Assembly: GCA_030704615.1 (NCBI GenBank)
Contig: CM060733.1
Location: 19,532,001 to 19,592,000, forward strand
From: Takakia lepidozioides
Taxonomy: Eukaryota > Streptophyta > Takakiopsida > Takakiales > Takakiaceae
DNA length: 60,000 nucleotides
Direction of reading: 5' to 3'
Positions 20,513 through 34,400 of this stretch are shown here, in pieces. A program made the position numbers and the translations under genes. Position 1 is the first letter of the stretch. The number at the start of each line of letters is the position of its first letter. A model generated the notes under the pieces. The model saw only the letters and a program-made list of their open reading frames with translations. It did no database searches and was not told where the DNA came from.

Positions 20513-21560
20513 TGTCGCGCGGCTTTTACTCACCCATCCCTTCGCTATCCGAGGCGGAAACTCCAAGATAGAAGAGTTGGAAATCTCTAAGCACTCAACC
20601 CGCTCAGAACAATCAGTCATGACCTACAGCTAGTGTATCATGGGGGTGTTTCCTATTTGTTTTCCTTCCCGCATTCATGTTAGCTAGTTACCTTATTGTT
20701 GGTAATTAAGTATCAGTTTGCTTCAGCAATTTATCGGATTCCATCAACTCATCCATTCATTCCACAGCTTCACTCAGATCTCTCTACACAGTGTGAGTAT
20801 GAAGTATGTATCAGATTAATATTTATCAAGTATCAGGCTTAAGCCATGGTATCTCTATTCTGCTCTACATTACAACTCTACTTCTTGCATTCAGCAAGTA
20901 TCAACAGATCGTTCTCTTCCTACTCCGTGCTCTCCCTCTTTCTGCTCAGAGATGCGCTCTCCGCTTCATTTTCTAGTTCTGATTTCCCCCAAGAAGTGCT
21001 CCCCCACCCCTTCTAGCAGTGATTCCCCCCAGAAGTGATCCAAGAATCCCCCCCTTTTCCAGTCCTTGCTCCTGGCTTTATCTTCCTACCCGTTGTTCTA
21101 ACCGTTTCCCTCACTAACCGTCATCCGTGAAGTAACATGTTCCATTCGCAGGTGTTGTTCCCCACAGTCGTTCCATGTCCTGCTATCCGTTCCCTATGGT
21201 CGTGACAACTGTGTCAAGCTGTGACTGACTGTGTGAAACTGTGACCGGCTGTGACCAGATGTGTCGGGCTGTGACTGGCTGTGTGGCTGTGTCGGGCTGT
21301 GTCGGCCGTGCGAAGCTGTGACGGGCTGTGTTGGGCTGTGTCGGCTGTGACTGGCTGTGTTGGACTGTGACGGCTGTGTTGGCTATGACGGGCTATGTCG
21401 GCTGTGACTGGCTGTGTTGGCTGTGACGGGCTGTATAACCCCCCCCCCTAAAGTGCGCTGCTGTCACCCCTAAGGCTCCTGTTGGTCTCAGTCTGTGCAA
21501 AAATTAAGGGTAGCCCACAGATCCCGTAAAAGTGTCTAAGTCCCAGACGGTCCTCTAACA
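20513..21560 (-). repeat. 3' LTR of element D
   Basis: Reverse complement of the family LTR, with minisatellite at 21225-21435. Inserted in gag of element B. Confidence 0.9.
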
Positions 21561-21601
21561 TTACCCCTTCCCCTCTCAAAAAGCCGTGTCCTCACGGTTT
21601 A

Positions 21602-24345
21602 CTATTTGGGATTTGTAAACCTTTGTGAGCAAGCACCCTTATGACGTTGAGAGTCTCGTGAAGGACTCCGTGTGCGAGCTCGTGTTCTGTCACTGGTTGA
21701 GGGAGATGATTGAACACTACCTGGATATGTCAGTCCCTCTGGAGGCTGATATCGAGGTAATCTTTCAGGCATATGAGACCCCCGTCGCTTCTTCTCTGCC
21801 ATCTGTTCTCGCTTGTAAATAAGAAGCCATTAGCTGTTCCTCAGGTACATAGACTCTCTTGTCGATATTTGAAGTGAGGTCCTCCACTTGAGTCTGCAGG
21901 CTGTCTATATCCTCCTGTAATCCGCTATCCTACTATAGACATTGTCTATAGTAATTGTGGCAATGTTCTGCATTTGCAGTCTGAGCTCATTCATCTCGCT
22001 TTGGGTGAGCTTTCGTGGTGCTTTGCCCTCCACTGGCCCTTGTGCTAACCAAACCTGCATAAGGTGGTTATCCACCAAGTTGTTTGTGGCACCCCTGAGA
22101 GTCTGCTCCTCTGTGAGCCTGTACACATCTATCTGCTGCTTTAAAGCCTCCATGCGCTTCGCATGAGGTTCAACCAAACTCGCATAGGCAGCAGCCAGAT
22201 TATTGGCTTCCTTCCAAGCTTTGTTAGCCACGAGAGTTCATTTCTATTGGACATGAGTGTTTGTTTTCAACTCAAGGAGGTACCTCTCTTGGTCAGCTTC
22301 AACCTGCATGTATTGGGTTGAAGGTATTCTCATTGCGACAGATTGTATTCTTCATATCGACATGAGTTTCGTTTGCTCGACATTCTCCTGCCTCTGCCTT
22401 CGTACATCTTTCCGCTTGACTGTTTATTTCTATTGTACTTTGGTCAAGCATAGTTGTGAGTGTAGCACATTGTAATGGCCATCCTGTCATGCATGTCTGC
22501 AACTCCGTATGTAGTGCATTCACGTCTTTTGACAACTTGCTTTCATGCTTCACCTGCATTTGGGTATAGCTGTTGCTTATGTTCTTCGTGGCAACTGGTC
22601 TTGGCGAGGCCTGCCTCAATCAATTGTTCCTTGGCCATTGCAAAGCCACTTCTGTACTCTCTAAGTCTTGCTGCATCTTGAGAGTGACCTCTTCATCGAC
22701 CTTGTTTGCACACTCAGTGGCAAGTCGAGCCTCAAACTCCTTCCTGAGTTCCTTCCTCAAAGCTGCCAATTGGGAAGTTGGAACTGGGACTTTTGACATA
22801 AGTGCCCAACAAATTAATTGTCCTGCTTATGGAACTCAGAGCATGGCTTGTTGAGGGTCATCATGGGTGAGCTTGCTGCTGTTCTCCCCCCCCAGGTGGT
22901 GGCAGAAATTGAGAAGGGGACCTTCTCTATGAATATTCTGGTATGGTCAAAGACAAAACAGTGATTCCGGAGGTGCAACGGTTGTCCAGGGGAACCTGCG
23001 GTGCATATAATACACACACCTGTGACGGAGGGTACCACAAGTAGAATGTCAAGACACTGCAGCACCGGTGACGGATGAAGTGGTTCAGGAAGAAATCTGT
23101 GGGCAATGGCCTGAGTGGTTCGTGAGGCATCACACTCTTGAGTATGTCAGTATATTCATTTTGGGTGGGCTGTTTTGTTCACATATGTGGTTGGAGAGGC
23201 ATTATATTCTGTAGTGGGAATATCTAACCCTTCTTTTTCCAAATCAATTATTTCTGGGGGCACTGCATGGACAACTTGTGGTAACTCTGTGACAAGCCGA
23301 TCATCTGGCTGTGATGGCTGTGATACTGAAGTAACTCTTCTCTTCCCTTCTCAGGTCCTCTGCTTCCAAGAATAGCAGTTCTCTGTGCTGCTGTGTCCCT
23401 TCCTGCACAAGAGCTTGGGAAACATTAATCATGCGGATTCCGTGAAGCCAGTGGATCCGCCACTACAGTCTTTCCCCGCTCTGTCTCTTAGTCTGGGGTT
23501 GCCCTGCTTGTCCACCCTCACTATGTGAAGAGCCTTGCTCTTCCATTGCAGTGGTTTCTGGCTCAAACACTCCCATCTCTTTCTTTCTCGAGCATCAAGT
23601 ATGCCAAATCAAGAATTATTGAGCAATGATTGGGCCAGACACTATGAGGAGACTTGCAGCAGTACCCTGTAATCTTTTCATCTCCTCTACCAGTGCGTTG
23701 TAAATTAATGTCCGCCCATTCTACCTCTTCTCCTCTCAGGGGCTTGAGTATTTCCTCTGTGAAAGATCTGCTCAATACTGTTGGTTCTGTTTCATGGCAA
23801 ACAGAACGTTTCAATACCTGGCCTACCTCCCTTAGCCCTGGTACAACGCCTTGGTACAAGCATAACCTTGAGTTTTAAAGAAACTCCCTTCTTGGAATAA
23901 GTCCCCTATTTGCAGTCTTGCCCTGTGCTCCTCCACCATGCAACTGACCTGCTGGCAATCGAAACAATTGCTGTAGGTATAGGGGATTAAATTACTAATT
24001 CAACTCCCTTCACCGTTTATTGTGCTCCTGTCCTAGGCTCAAAGTTCTGCCAGAATTGTAACATGTAATGTCTATGGTGCAATGTCCAATCTTTGCTTTG
24101 CAATCCTTCCAATCGCAGCTCCTTCAGTAACTTTACCGCCTGTGGAGTAGCAATCGTTTGTTTCATGCAGGATTGTGGTGCTCTTCACCCTGATTTTCTT
24201 CCATTCCTCTCACTCTCTTCATTCTAGACCCACAGAAATGTTTTGGCTGTAACAATGAAGAATGTCTGCAGGGCACAAAGCATACGTATGGTTGCCACAA
24301 AAAGCTATGGGTAATTTCTTGTAAGCCTGCGGGGCTTGCAAGCAT
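21602..24345 (-). pseudogene. Third ORF of element D, broken and internally deleted
   Basis: Minus-strand frames at 24163-24345, 23563-23859, 22299-22619, 21905-22231 and 21602-21802 correspond in order to the plus-strand third ORF of element A. The 21905-22231 frame (AAAYASLVEPHAKRMEALKQQ) and 22299-22619 are coiled-coil-like, rich in Gln, Glu and Lys. The globular domain seen at 3130-3830 in A is missing. No known domain is seen. Confidence 0.55.
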
Positions 24346-24360
24346 CGATTAAGAGAAAAG

Positions 24361-25834
24361 GGTAGAAGCATGGTACGGGCCATCCAAAAGCGGCAACTTG
24401 CAGTCCATAAAAATGGACATATGAAGTAGAAAACGCAGCACGCGGGAACGAAGTCGGAAAAAGTTGAATTTATTGTAGCCGTTGATTGTTTTTGTACATC
24501 AAGTTATTCGCCTTCATCGGGGGGTGGCTGGAAGATGGCTAGTCGCGTTGGGCTAGACTGAAGTGCGGGGACGACGAGCTGCCATGTATGACGCGCGATG
24601 CACAACTAGAAGCTAGCCAAGACGTACGAGTTGATTGGGATTGGAATGTGAAGAGATTGGGAAGAGATTGGGAATGTTTGATCACAAAAGTTTGCTTACC
24701 ATTTTGTAAGATTTTTAGGGTTTAGCTTGTGATTGTTTCATCAACTCTACGCATGCGTGAAGTTCATTTTCATTTCTGTGTTTCTAATGGGCGCGCTTGG
24801 GGGGTGGTAGCAGAGGAAGCGGGCGATGCGAGCAGAGCTTTAAAGTGCAACATTGTGTGTTGCTGCCATAGCAACAGAGGCATGAGGGTAGAGGAGTAGA
24901 GGAGGAGCTTGGGCGGGGGTGCTCGGGTGTGCCATCGCTGGAAAAGCACTTGATTGTTGCTTGACTCTACCCTTAATAAGTTTCGTTCAAGTTCGTGGCC
25001 AGTCGATTTGGTGTGCGGCATATCTGGAATTAGGTTCTGCAAGCATGAATGTTTCTGTCGAGCGCCTGGAAAGAGGATGGCAGATTGCCATCCAAATGAT
25101 GATCATGACTAGAACTTTCCACTTGAACTCTACAAGTACGAGCCACCGCTGCGATCTTTCACGCCTGATCTATACTTCTTGCATTGTGCATTTGAACACA
25201 GGTGTTAATTGCCTTTCTTGAATCTTGACAGTGATGCCTGTTTTGTTTATCATTCTCTATGGTGTGTTCCTTGTTGGGTTGGTATTTCTCCATTTTTTTC
25301 CCCGCCCAGAGAAGGATATACTTACGTCTTGTTAGTGAGTCTAGTTGAGCTAATTTTTGGAGCTACCTGCTAGCAATTCATGTTGTAAAACCCTAAAAAT
25401 TTAGCTGCACAGTCATTCATACAGACAGTTTGTATGTGACCATTACGGTGAGGGTACCTGCACGATGATTGATCACAAAGTCTGCTTACTGTTACCTTTG
25501 TGAGGGCTCACTCCAGTAGTTGGAGCTACCTGATATAAACAATTGGTTGCATCAATCTGCTGTGTCTGAGCTACCTAGCAATTAGACCCCAACAGGGCCA
25601 GGGCCTTAGGCTCAAAATCGATACTTTGAAAGTTAGTGAACAGAGGTGCAAGCACTATACGGTCCTGAAGAGGGTGGCTCTCTGAATTGACCCCCCGCCC
25701 TGGGGTTAAATTGTAGTTTAATTTTGAGGATAGGTAGGTCTTTCAGCCTAAGGTTCACCCATGTCACAAACTGGAAACAAGTTCAGGGATGTTTATTCCT
25801 AACTTATTTTTGTTCAAGCATTATTTCATGCTTC
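24361..25834. other. Unassigned sequence, no gene seen
   Basis: A mixed-composition stretch without a convincing frame or repeat match inside the window. AAACCCTAA-like telobox motifs occur at about 24715 (reverse) and 25388. It could be host intergenic DNA. Confidence 0.4.
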
Positions 25835-26259
25835 GGACGTGGCTTTAGACACTTCAGCCTCCAAGTGAGCTTCATCCAGCAGGGTCAGTTCTTCATGCCC
25901 AAACTTCAGGTACTTGAAACATCTCCTCTACATTTTTCTGCCATGACTTCAAACTGTTTAACAGGACGGTCTTGCTTCCAAGAAATAGAGTCTGTCATCT
26001 TAAGGTATCTGGTATTAGGCACTGAGCCCACCATCTGACCTTGAACTAACTCATGACTTTGAGAGCTCGAGGGTGGTGCGCCAAACTCGCCTTGAACAGC
26101 CGCATTAGCTATTGTAGAGCACGCTGACATGCTCTCTTTGAGCACCGACCTGAATGGATTTAAAGTTTTAGGCATGGTTGGAGTTGCTCTCCACACGGCA
26201 ATGCCTACTCCAAGGAAGGCCAACATGGTCGTTGTAACTTCAGTATTAATCCGTCTCAA
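25835..26259 (-). pseudogene. Unrecognised small protein, one frame break
   Basis: A minus-strand frame from 26259 (MRRINTEVTTTMLAFLGVG) carries a short hydrophobic stretch (MLAFLGVGIAVW), then a Ser-rich and charged section to about 25910. A shifted frame continues with KFGHEELTLLDEAHLEAEV and stops at about 25845. Together they would make about 145 residues. The continuation across a single frame shift suggests a real gene with a break, an intron or a read error. I do not recognise a family. 26260-26897 upstream shows no further frame. Confidence 0.3.
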
Positions 26260-26897
26260 AGTGGAAACATTTGAGTGAGAATATCCAAAGTTTGTGTTTA
26301 GTTGTTTGACCTATTTTGTGTATGTTCTCACAGTACAACTAGAGGAGAACTCCAAGCAAGATATGTGCTGGAAGGGAGCACACAATTGTGGCATTTATAC
26401 GTGGGGAGGGATTGAGGGGATCTGGCCTAATCTGGCCTACCATTAGACTTGTGAACTGTTGTCGCGGCTGGTTTTCAAGTGAGACTGCATGCCCTTTTTT
26501 GTCAGGTGACATTTGTATAGGGCTGTACCAAATGTGGTCGTTGTTATAAAAGGGACGATATCAGCGAGGCAGGGGAGAGTAGCAGATGTAGCATAGGTAG
26601 CATGAATGTAAAGTTGTCACCACTGGTAGTGTGTACCCAGTCCCAGTGTCTATTCACACAGGTGAACAGACCCCTGAGTTTGTTTCACTTATCTTGTGTT
26701 TATGACTTCAAACTACTCTCCAACAAGCTACCCCTTTTTGTGTTATAGTGAGGGGGGCAAGTGGATCCCATTTTTTGGAGACCTGGACCCGGTAGACCTA
26801 TTTTTCCTAGTGTGCCACAAAAAGGCCACAGTCTGTGACTGTTGATTTGCCAAGAATTTTGGGAGTGTCCTGTGTTGAAAATGTTTGGTTTCCTCTT

Positions 26898-27397
26898 NNN
26901 NNNNNNNNNNNNNNNNNNNNNNNNNNNNNNNNNNNNNNNNNNNNNNNNNNNNNNNNNNNNNNNNNNNNNNNNNNNNNNNNNNNNNNNNNNNNNNNNNNNN
27001 NNNNNNNNNNNNNNNNNNNNNNNNNNNNNNNNNNNNNNNNNNNNNNNNNNNNNNNNNNNNNNNNNNNNNNNNNNNNNNNNNNNNNNNNNNNNNNNNNNNN
27101 NNNNNNNNNNNNNNNNNNNNNNNNNNNNNNNNNNNNNNNNNNNNNNNNNNNNNNNNNNNNNNNNNNNNNNNNNNNNNNNNNNNNNNNNNNNNNNNNNNNN
27201 NNNNNNNNNNNNNNNNNNNNNNNNNNNNNNNNNNNNNNNNNNNNNNNNNNNNNNNNNNNNNNNNNNNNNNNNNNNNNNNNNNNNNNNNNNNNNNNNNNNN
27301 NNNNNNNNNNNNNNNNNNNNNNNNNNNNNNNNNNNNNNNNNNNNNNNNNNNNNNNNNNNNNNNNNNNNNNNNNNNNNNNNNNNNNNNNNNNNNNNNN
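26898..27397. other. Scaffold gap of exactly 500 N
   Basis: A run of N of a round length, most likely a placeholder of unknown true size. Frames that appear to cross it are meaningless. Confidence 0.98.
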
Positions 27398-28019
27398 AAC
27401 GTATGGTTGGCCGCAGAAAGCTACATGGGTACCTCTTGTAAGCCTGCGGGGCTTGCAAGCATTGTTCAAAGAGAAAAGCTCTGCTCTTTCGTTTCGTGTC
27501 TTCTGCCACTGCGTAAGTAATATTGCGAGCGTAATGTCTGTTAGTTCCTCCATAGTTTCCAAGTTATAGCATTTATGGGCCTGTCCTGTCTGAGACGCCC
27601 TGTTACTCTGAACGACGCCGCCTCTTGCGCTCAATTTCCCTCCATTTCTTGATCATTTTTCTGGTTTTCTATTGCTGTGGCCGCTGTGACTGGATTTTTA
27701 ACTTTTAACTTCTTTAGTGGACTTTCCCTGTTGGATAGTCCACTAGGATCACACATGCGACATGAATTCGGCTTTCTGTACTTGCCGTTCGTTCTGTTTC
27801 CCTTTTTCCGTAATCATTAATGGGTCCGCCTTTCATTCCTTTTGACGGCCGTTTCTTGTCCTCTTTCTTTTTGACACCTGTCCCTTGCACTTCATTCTCT
27901 GCTGTGTGTCGCACCCTGACCTCCACGTGTCTATTTTAAATTAAATTTCCGTTTCTTCTTCCTTCAGCCATTTTACTGAAGTTTTTATGTGTCCACTTGT
28001 CACTGATTCTATGGATCCG

Positions 28020-28480
28020 TGTAACTTTAGTAGGCTGTCTGAGCTGTGATAGGCTAGTGTTGCACTGTGCGTAAGCTGTGATAGGCTGTGACACGCTGCG
28101 GTAGGTTGTGATAGGCTGTGTCACGCTGCGGGTGTGTTGGCTGTGTCACGTCGTGACGGGCTGTGATAGGCTGTGTCACGTCGTGACGGGCCTTCGGTAA
28201 GCTGTGTTGCGCCTTGCTGGCTGTGGTTGGCGTGTCACGTCGTGATGGGCCTGTGATAGGCTGTTGTCACGCCGTGATGGGCTGTGATAGGCTGTGTGCC
28301 CTTGCTGGCCTGTGGTTGGCTGTGTCACGTCGTGATGGGCTGTGATAGGCTGTGTCACGCCGTATGGGCTGTGTATACTGTGGTGCCCTTTGCTGGCTGT
28401 GGTTGGCTGTGTCACGTCGTGATGGGCTGTGATAGGCTGTGTCACGCGTGATGGGCCTGTGATAGGCTGTGTCACGTTGT
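28020..28480 (-). repeat. GTCACGxCGTGATGGGCTGTGATAGG minisatellite encoding the Pol C-terminus
   Basis: Units of about 20-40 bp (GTGTCACGTCGTGA and GGGCTGTGATAGGCT parts) are repeated over about 460 bp. In the pol frame they give V-T-Q-P-I-T-A-H-H-D-like repeats and also contain the stop codon. The CACAGCC/GTCAC motif is similar to that of the LTR array of the same family. Confidence 0.85.
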
Positions 28481-31400
28481 TTTGCCCACCCCGGTCATAT
28501 ATACTGGGCCTAGCGACAAGTGTTCCATACTCCGTTCGTAACACTGGTGCAGCCCGTGACTGCTCTTGCGGTTTCAACATGCAAATCATGTTGCGGGGTT
28601 TGTCATGGATACCACTGTACCCCTTCAAACTTATTTGCATTGACTCTTCCCAGCATTTCTTTGTTAATGGTTTGTAACATGGCTGTGTTGTTATCATACA
28701 TCTTTTGTATGACATAAGGTCCTTTCCATGGTGATTTAAGCTTAGAAGCTTGAATCTTTCCTTTCTTCTGCAACCATAAAACAAATCCCCCGTCTTAAAA
28801 GTCTTTAATTTGCCTTTATCAAACTGTTCCTTTCGCTTCATCTGAATTCTGGTCATATTATCAGCTGCATCAGCACGTACTTCTTCCACATGGTATAATT
28901 CATGTTTCCTGACCTTGATGGAGTCTTGCAATTCCATTCTTTTTCCCCACTCTGTTCTCATGGTAGGTAACAGGAATTCCACTGGAAGTAAGGCTTCCAT
29001 ACCATAAACTAATTGGAATGGTGTATACTTAGTGGTGACTTTATATGAAGTCCTGTATGACCACAAAGCTGTCAGCAGCTTTGTATCCCAATCCGTTCTG
29101 TTTGCATTGACTATCTTAGCCAAGATAGTACATAGTATTTTGTTGGTAGCCTCTGCCTGTCCATTACCCTGTGGGTAATATGTTGTACTCTTTCTATGCA
29201 CAATCATAAACTCTTTAGTCAATAACTCAATGGTCTCATTCATGAAGTGACTTCCTTGATCACTGATAAATTCTAAGGGACATCCAAATCGTGTAAGTAT
29301 GTTCTCGTACAGGAACCTTGCTGTGGACTTGGCTGTGTTGTCCCTCAAAGCTTTAGCTTCCACCCACTTTGTAGTATAATCAGTGGCTGTAATTATGTAC
29401 CTGTTTCGTGTATTCTTGGATGGTGGATTAATTGGTCCAACAAAGTCTAGTCCCCATTTCTGAAATGGTTCCGTAGGCATTGTAGGATGCAAGGCCATTC
29501 TTCCAGATCTCTGCAAAGGTCCTAGCCTCTGACATTCATCACACTTCTGACAATACTCATGTACATCTTTGAACAACGTAGGCCACCAGTATCCTGCGAG
29601 TAGTATCTTTCTACTGGTAGTCTCTTCTCCAAAATGACCTCCAGCCACTCCTTTATGAACTTCCTCCAAGACTTTATTTACTTCATGGTGGTACAAGCAT
29701 CGTTTTAGTACTCCATCAGGTCCTAACTTATACATTCTGCTTCCTACCATAGTATAAGGTAAAGCTCTGATAGCAATTCTTTTCCTTTGCTCCTTACCAT
29801 AACTAGGTGGGCACTGACCATGAGCAAGGTAGTATCTGATTGGCCATTGCCAATCTAACCATTCATCTGCACTTCCTTGCACCTCCATTACAAATAAACT
29901 CGCATCAGGTAACTGATCGTCCACTCCTGTGGCGGCCTCTCCTGTTGTTAGTCGTGACAAATGATCTGCCACAAGATGCAAACGGCCAGGCTTGTAAATA
30001 ACCTCGAACTCAAACTCATGCAAGATTATTAACCACCTCGCTATCCTTCCACTTATCAAAGGTTTGTTCACCAGATATATCAGAGCCTGGTGATCCACAT
30101 AAAACATAAACTTTCTTCCCAATAGGTAATGCCTGAATTTCTTCACTGCATAGATCATTGCCAATGCTTCTCTTTCCGTTGTGCTATAGTTCCTCTCAGC
30201 ACTGTTCATCAACCGGCTAGCATAGTACACAGGTGAATCTATATTCCCTGTAACATTCTGGGCTAACACCGCTCCCAACGCTTCTCCTGATGCATCGCAG
30301 TGAACATGAAATACTACATGCCAGTGAGGGTTAATCAGCACAGGTGTAGTTGTTACTGACAGTGTAAGTTCCTCAAACGCCTGTTGACATTCAGCTGTCC
30401 ATGCAAACACTGCATCTTTCTTCAGAAGCTTGCTCAATGGTGCTGCTATTTGTGCATACCTTTTGACAAATCTTCTGTAATAACTGGTTTGCCCAAGGAA
30501 TCTCCTTAAACTCTTAACATTCACTGGTGGTGGAGAGACTTTAATGGACTCTGTCTTCCTGGGATCCACAAGAAGTCCCTTCTTACACACTATGTGTCCC
30601 AGAAGCACCCCTGAGTTCACACAGAAAGTACACTTCTCTGGATTCAAGCCCAGACCTCTCATCCTGCATCTGGCCAGGCATAACTCCAATTTATGCAAGT
30701 GCTCATTCTTAGAGCTGTACACACTGAAATCATCCAAAAACACCTGCATGAAATCATCCAGATACTCTTGAAAAGATTCACTTATCACTCTCTGAAAGGT
30801 CGCTGGTGCATTACAAAGTCCAAAGGGCATGACTTTGTATGCATAAGCCCCCCAGTCTGTGATGAAAGCTGTTTTCCCTTGGTCTTCTTCTGCCACTTGC
30901 ACTTGATTATAACCACTGAAGCCATCCATGAATGAGTACATCTCATGGCCTGCCACAGTGTCTAATACTGCTTCTGTGAATGGCAAAGGGAAAGGATCTT
31001 TCTTCGTACAAGCATTCAGCTTCTTATAGTTCACACATACTCTTAGTTTGCCATTCTTCTTGGGAACTATAACAATGGGTGACAACCAAGTTGTATACTC
31101 TATTGGGTATATAAACTTAGCCTCAGCCAACTTCTTTATCTCTTCTCCAACCTTCTGTGCGTAGTTGGGATTCATTCTATACCTCGCCTGCTTGATTGGC
31201 ACTGACCCTGGTTCCAGTTCAATTTTATGCTGACAGACTTCAGGTGGTATCCCTTTTAGATCCTCATAGCTCCAAGCAAATACATCTCTGTATTTGATGA
31301 ACAAGCTTTTAGCTTCTTCGAAGAATTCCGGCTCCAAATCAGCTCCTACTTTCACCATCCTTGGTTCCTCCGGAGTTCCCACATTTACTTCTCTCACCTG

Positions 31401-34400
31401 CTCATCAGCTGTGATTGTCCAACCAGTCACCACTTCATCCTGTAAGCTCACAGTGGCTGGTTCTTCTAGGATTTCTATTTCTCCTTCTCTTTCTTCATAG
31501 AAATGTGATGGGTAAATGCTGGTTTCTTCTTCCGTTGGTGTTGCTGTCACTACACCACAGCAGATACCTCTCAAACAACTTAGGCTTTCCAGCCGCATCT
31601 CTGCAACTTGCTCCCACTCTGGGTGTGCAGCAAATAGGGTAGCTTCCTGCTCCTCATCCAGTCCTCCCCTCCAGTCATACTCTCTGACTCCTCGAGGTCT
31701 TCTTGTAGCAGGTAATCTACTAGATTTCTTTGTGGTAATTTGTATCTCGTGCATCCCATTATGCACAGTTAGTAACTGAGAATTCCAGTCATGGAATACC
31801 CTGGCCTGTTTCAGCCACGGACGTCCCAATAATAAGGAGTAAGCCTCCATGACTTCATCCATTTTTAATACAGTTACTGTGATCAGAAAGATCATTTTCT
31901 GTATCTGTATCTTAACTCCTCTTATTAATCCCAATGGCTGTACACTTCTTTGATCTGCCATTGTTACTGTAAATGGGGCTGGTTTCATGTTACTTAGACC
32001 AAGCTTCTTCCTTAATTGGTCTGTCATGATATTTACTCCAGAACCACCATCTATCAGTACATCAGTTAGTTCTGTGCTTCCAATTCTCAATTGGATTACT
32101 GGCATAGAATCATCAAAGTCCATGACTGGTTCTCGCCCTTCCGGCTTCACATTATAACTGGTCACCTTGCTGTTCAGGTCTGTGTTTCCTGTTTCTTGGG
32201 CAATTCGATTGATTGCCTGATACAGCCTGTGCCTACAATAAGGTGCCACAGCTAATAGCTGTCCAATGGTAATTTCTGCTTTGGTCTGACATATTACTTC
32301 AGCCAAAGTCTCTTCATTACTTTGCATGTCTGCATCTTCTTTTCTCCTTTCTTCCTCACTCTCCTCTTTTTCTCCATCCGAATCAGAGGAATCTGCCACA
32401 GGAATATCAGTACTCTTTTGCATTTCCCTTATAGTATCTGCCACTTCCTTGTGCAGTTCCTTCTCATCCTTCCAAGTCTCTTCATCTTCAGGCATATCAT
32501 TGCCACTTCCAGTCTCATCTTCTTCCTCTTCTACTGGAGGTATTAGTTTAGCTTTACTTCTTGTTACTATCATTGTACTTACTTCTGGTACAACACATGG
32601 CCTAACCATGTGAGCTGCCACCACTGGGCCCTCATTCACAGGAGCTCTCATCTCATTCTGGTGTCTTATCCAGAATGAACAGGCTGCCTTGCGATGTCCT
32701 GGCTGATTACAATAGTAACATAGCTCTTCACCATTGGGTCCTCGCCCTTGGTCTGGTCTTGGATTATTTCTATAATCCTGATTCCCGGGCTGGTAATTCC
32801 CCCTTGGATTACCCTGATAGTTGCCTCTGGAATTTCCTTGGTAATTCCCTCTTGAATTACCTCTTCCTTCCATGCCATTGTTATAACCACCAGACCTACC
32901 ATAGTGGTCCTGATCATTGCTTCTTCTTGGCTGGGGTTGCACCTGATGCACCCTCACTTGCCTAGGTTCTCTGGCAGCTGTCCTTCTGTTGTAGTAACAA
33001 TTCTCAGTAGAATGGTTATCCATTTTACAGATAGTACAGTGTTTCTCCTTCATGTGGCATTCTGTAGTGGTATGGCCTTCATTCTGGCACTTTGCACACC
33101 ATACACCCTTCCTCCAATGTGTTGCAGCCTCTGTGGCATACTTCTTCAAGATTTCTTCCAATCTTTTCTCATAGTTATCCCTCTTCAACTTTTCCTTTCT
33201 CTTACTCTTTCTTTTTAGTTCTTGCTCTTCTTCTTCATCTGACTCATCTTCAGAGTCCTCATCTTCCTTTTTCTCTCTCCTGAGCATTCCCAATTGCTCA
33301 ATTCTGTTCGCAGTTTCAAATGCCTCCTCCACTGTATTATGGGGTAACATATCCACTTTCTTCTGCAACTCTGGTCTTAGTCCACTCACAAACCAAGTCT
33401 TCTGTAAACCGGGTGCTGGTACTGCAGCCAGCTTTTTCATCATCAATTCCATCTTCTCCATATACTCTTCAACAGTTTCATGCTTCTTCTGCTTCAGCTG
33501 TTGTAAACTTCCATACACTTCATCCTCAGTTTTACTTGTCCTGAACCTATTTCGAAATGCTGTATTCAAGCCATTCCAGGTTAGGAAATGATTATCAGGG
33601 AATCTTGCATACCATTCACTTGCTTTCTTGATAAGTGAACAAGGAAACAGTCTCATCTTGGCATCATCGCCATTCTCATTGTTCACTATACACATGTGCT
33701 CAAATTGGCTAATGTGTACATCGGGATCCCCTTTTCCTGAATATATTGGAAAGGGTGGTTTTGCCCGTGTTGGTTGTAACGCCATCTGTGGCCCTACCTT
33801 CTGCCCACTGACAGGTGCTGGCACCCTTGCTGGTGCTGGTCCTTCTGGACCTGTTGTTTTTGTGGTGGATCTTCCACCAAGTGGTGGCCCTTGAGCACTC
33901 CCTGCTTCTGGCCCCACGATATTCACAGTATTCCCAGCTTCAGTTGCACTACTTCCCACACTCCCTGTCCCCCCAGAGCCAGATCCAGGCAGCCCGCCTG
34001 ATCCCCCTGAGCCGACACCTTCGTTGGCCTGTGATCCAAGTGCTCCACTTGATCCAGGTCCAACGGGTTGGGATGTCCTGGTTGTAGTCTCAACCTCAGC
34101 TGTTGGGTCTACTTCTTCATATTCTTCCTCTTCCAATTTCTTCTCTCTGTTTTCATCATTCAAGTTCTGCCCTTGGGTTTCTTCTTCACTCATGTAACTC
34201 AACTGTAATGGTGTTGGAGAGTCTGAACTCTCCGTTGGCTCTGCCACATCCTCATCTCCTTCTTCATCTTCTGCTTCAGAAACTGGAGTTCCTGCTTTTG
34301 GTGTTCCATGCCAACTTTTATCAAAGATTTCTGTCAAATCTTTTATCCAAGGATGTACCTCAGATCTTTCACCTCGTGATTGATCTTCTTCCTGTACCAA

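Larger units (their letters stand above)
20513..24360 (-). mobile_element. LTR retrotransposon D, 3' part
   Basis: A minus-strand 3' LTR (20513-21560), polypurine tract (21561-21577) and a broken third ORF region up to 24360. The sequence is the reverse complement of element A with an internal deletion (A 2825-3830 missing at about 21803). At 24360 similarity stops. An 80-bp stretch at its end (24281-24360, with TAAGCCTGCGGGGCTTGCAA) is repeated just after the scaffold gap (27398-27480). Confidence 0.85.

Noticed and set aside
26807-27634. Long open frames of 199-275 codons across 26.8-27.6 kb
   Set aside because: They are open only because they cross 500 N; only the end near 27530-27634 has meaning, as the start of the third ORF of element G.
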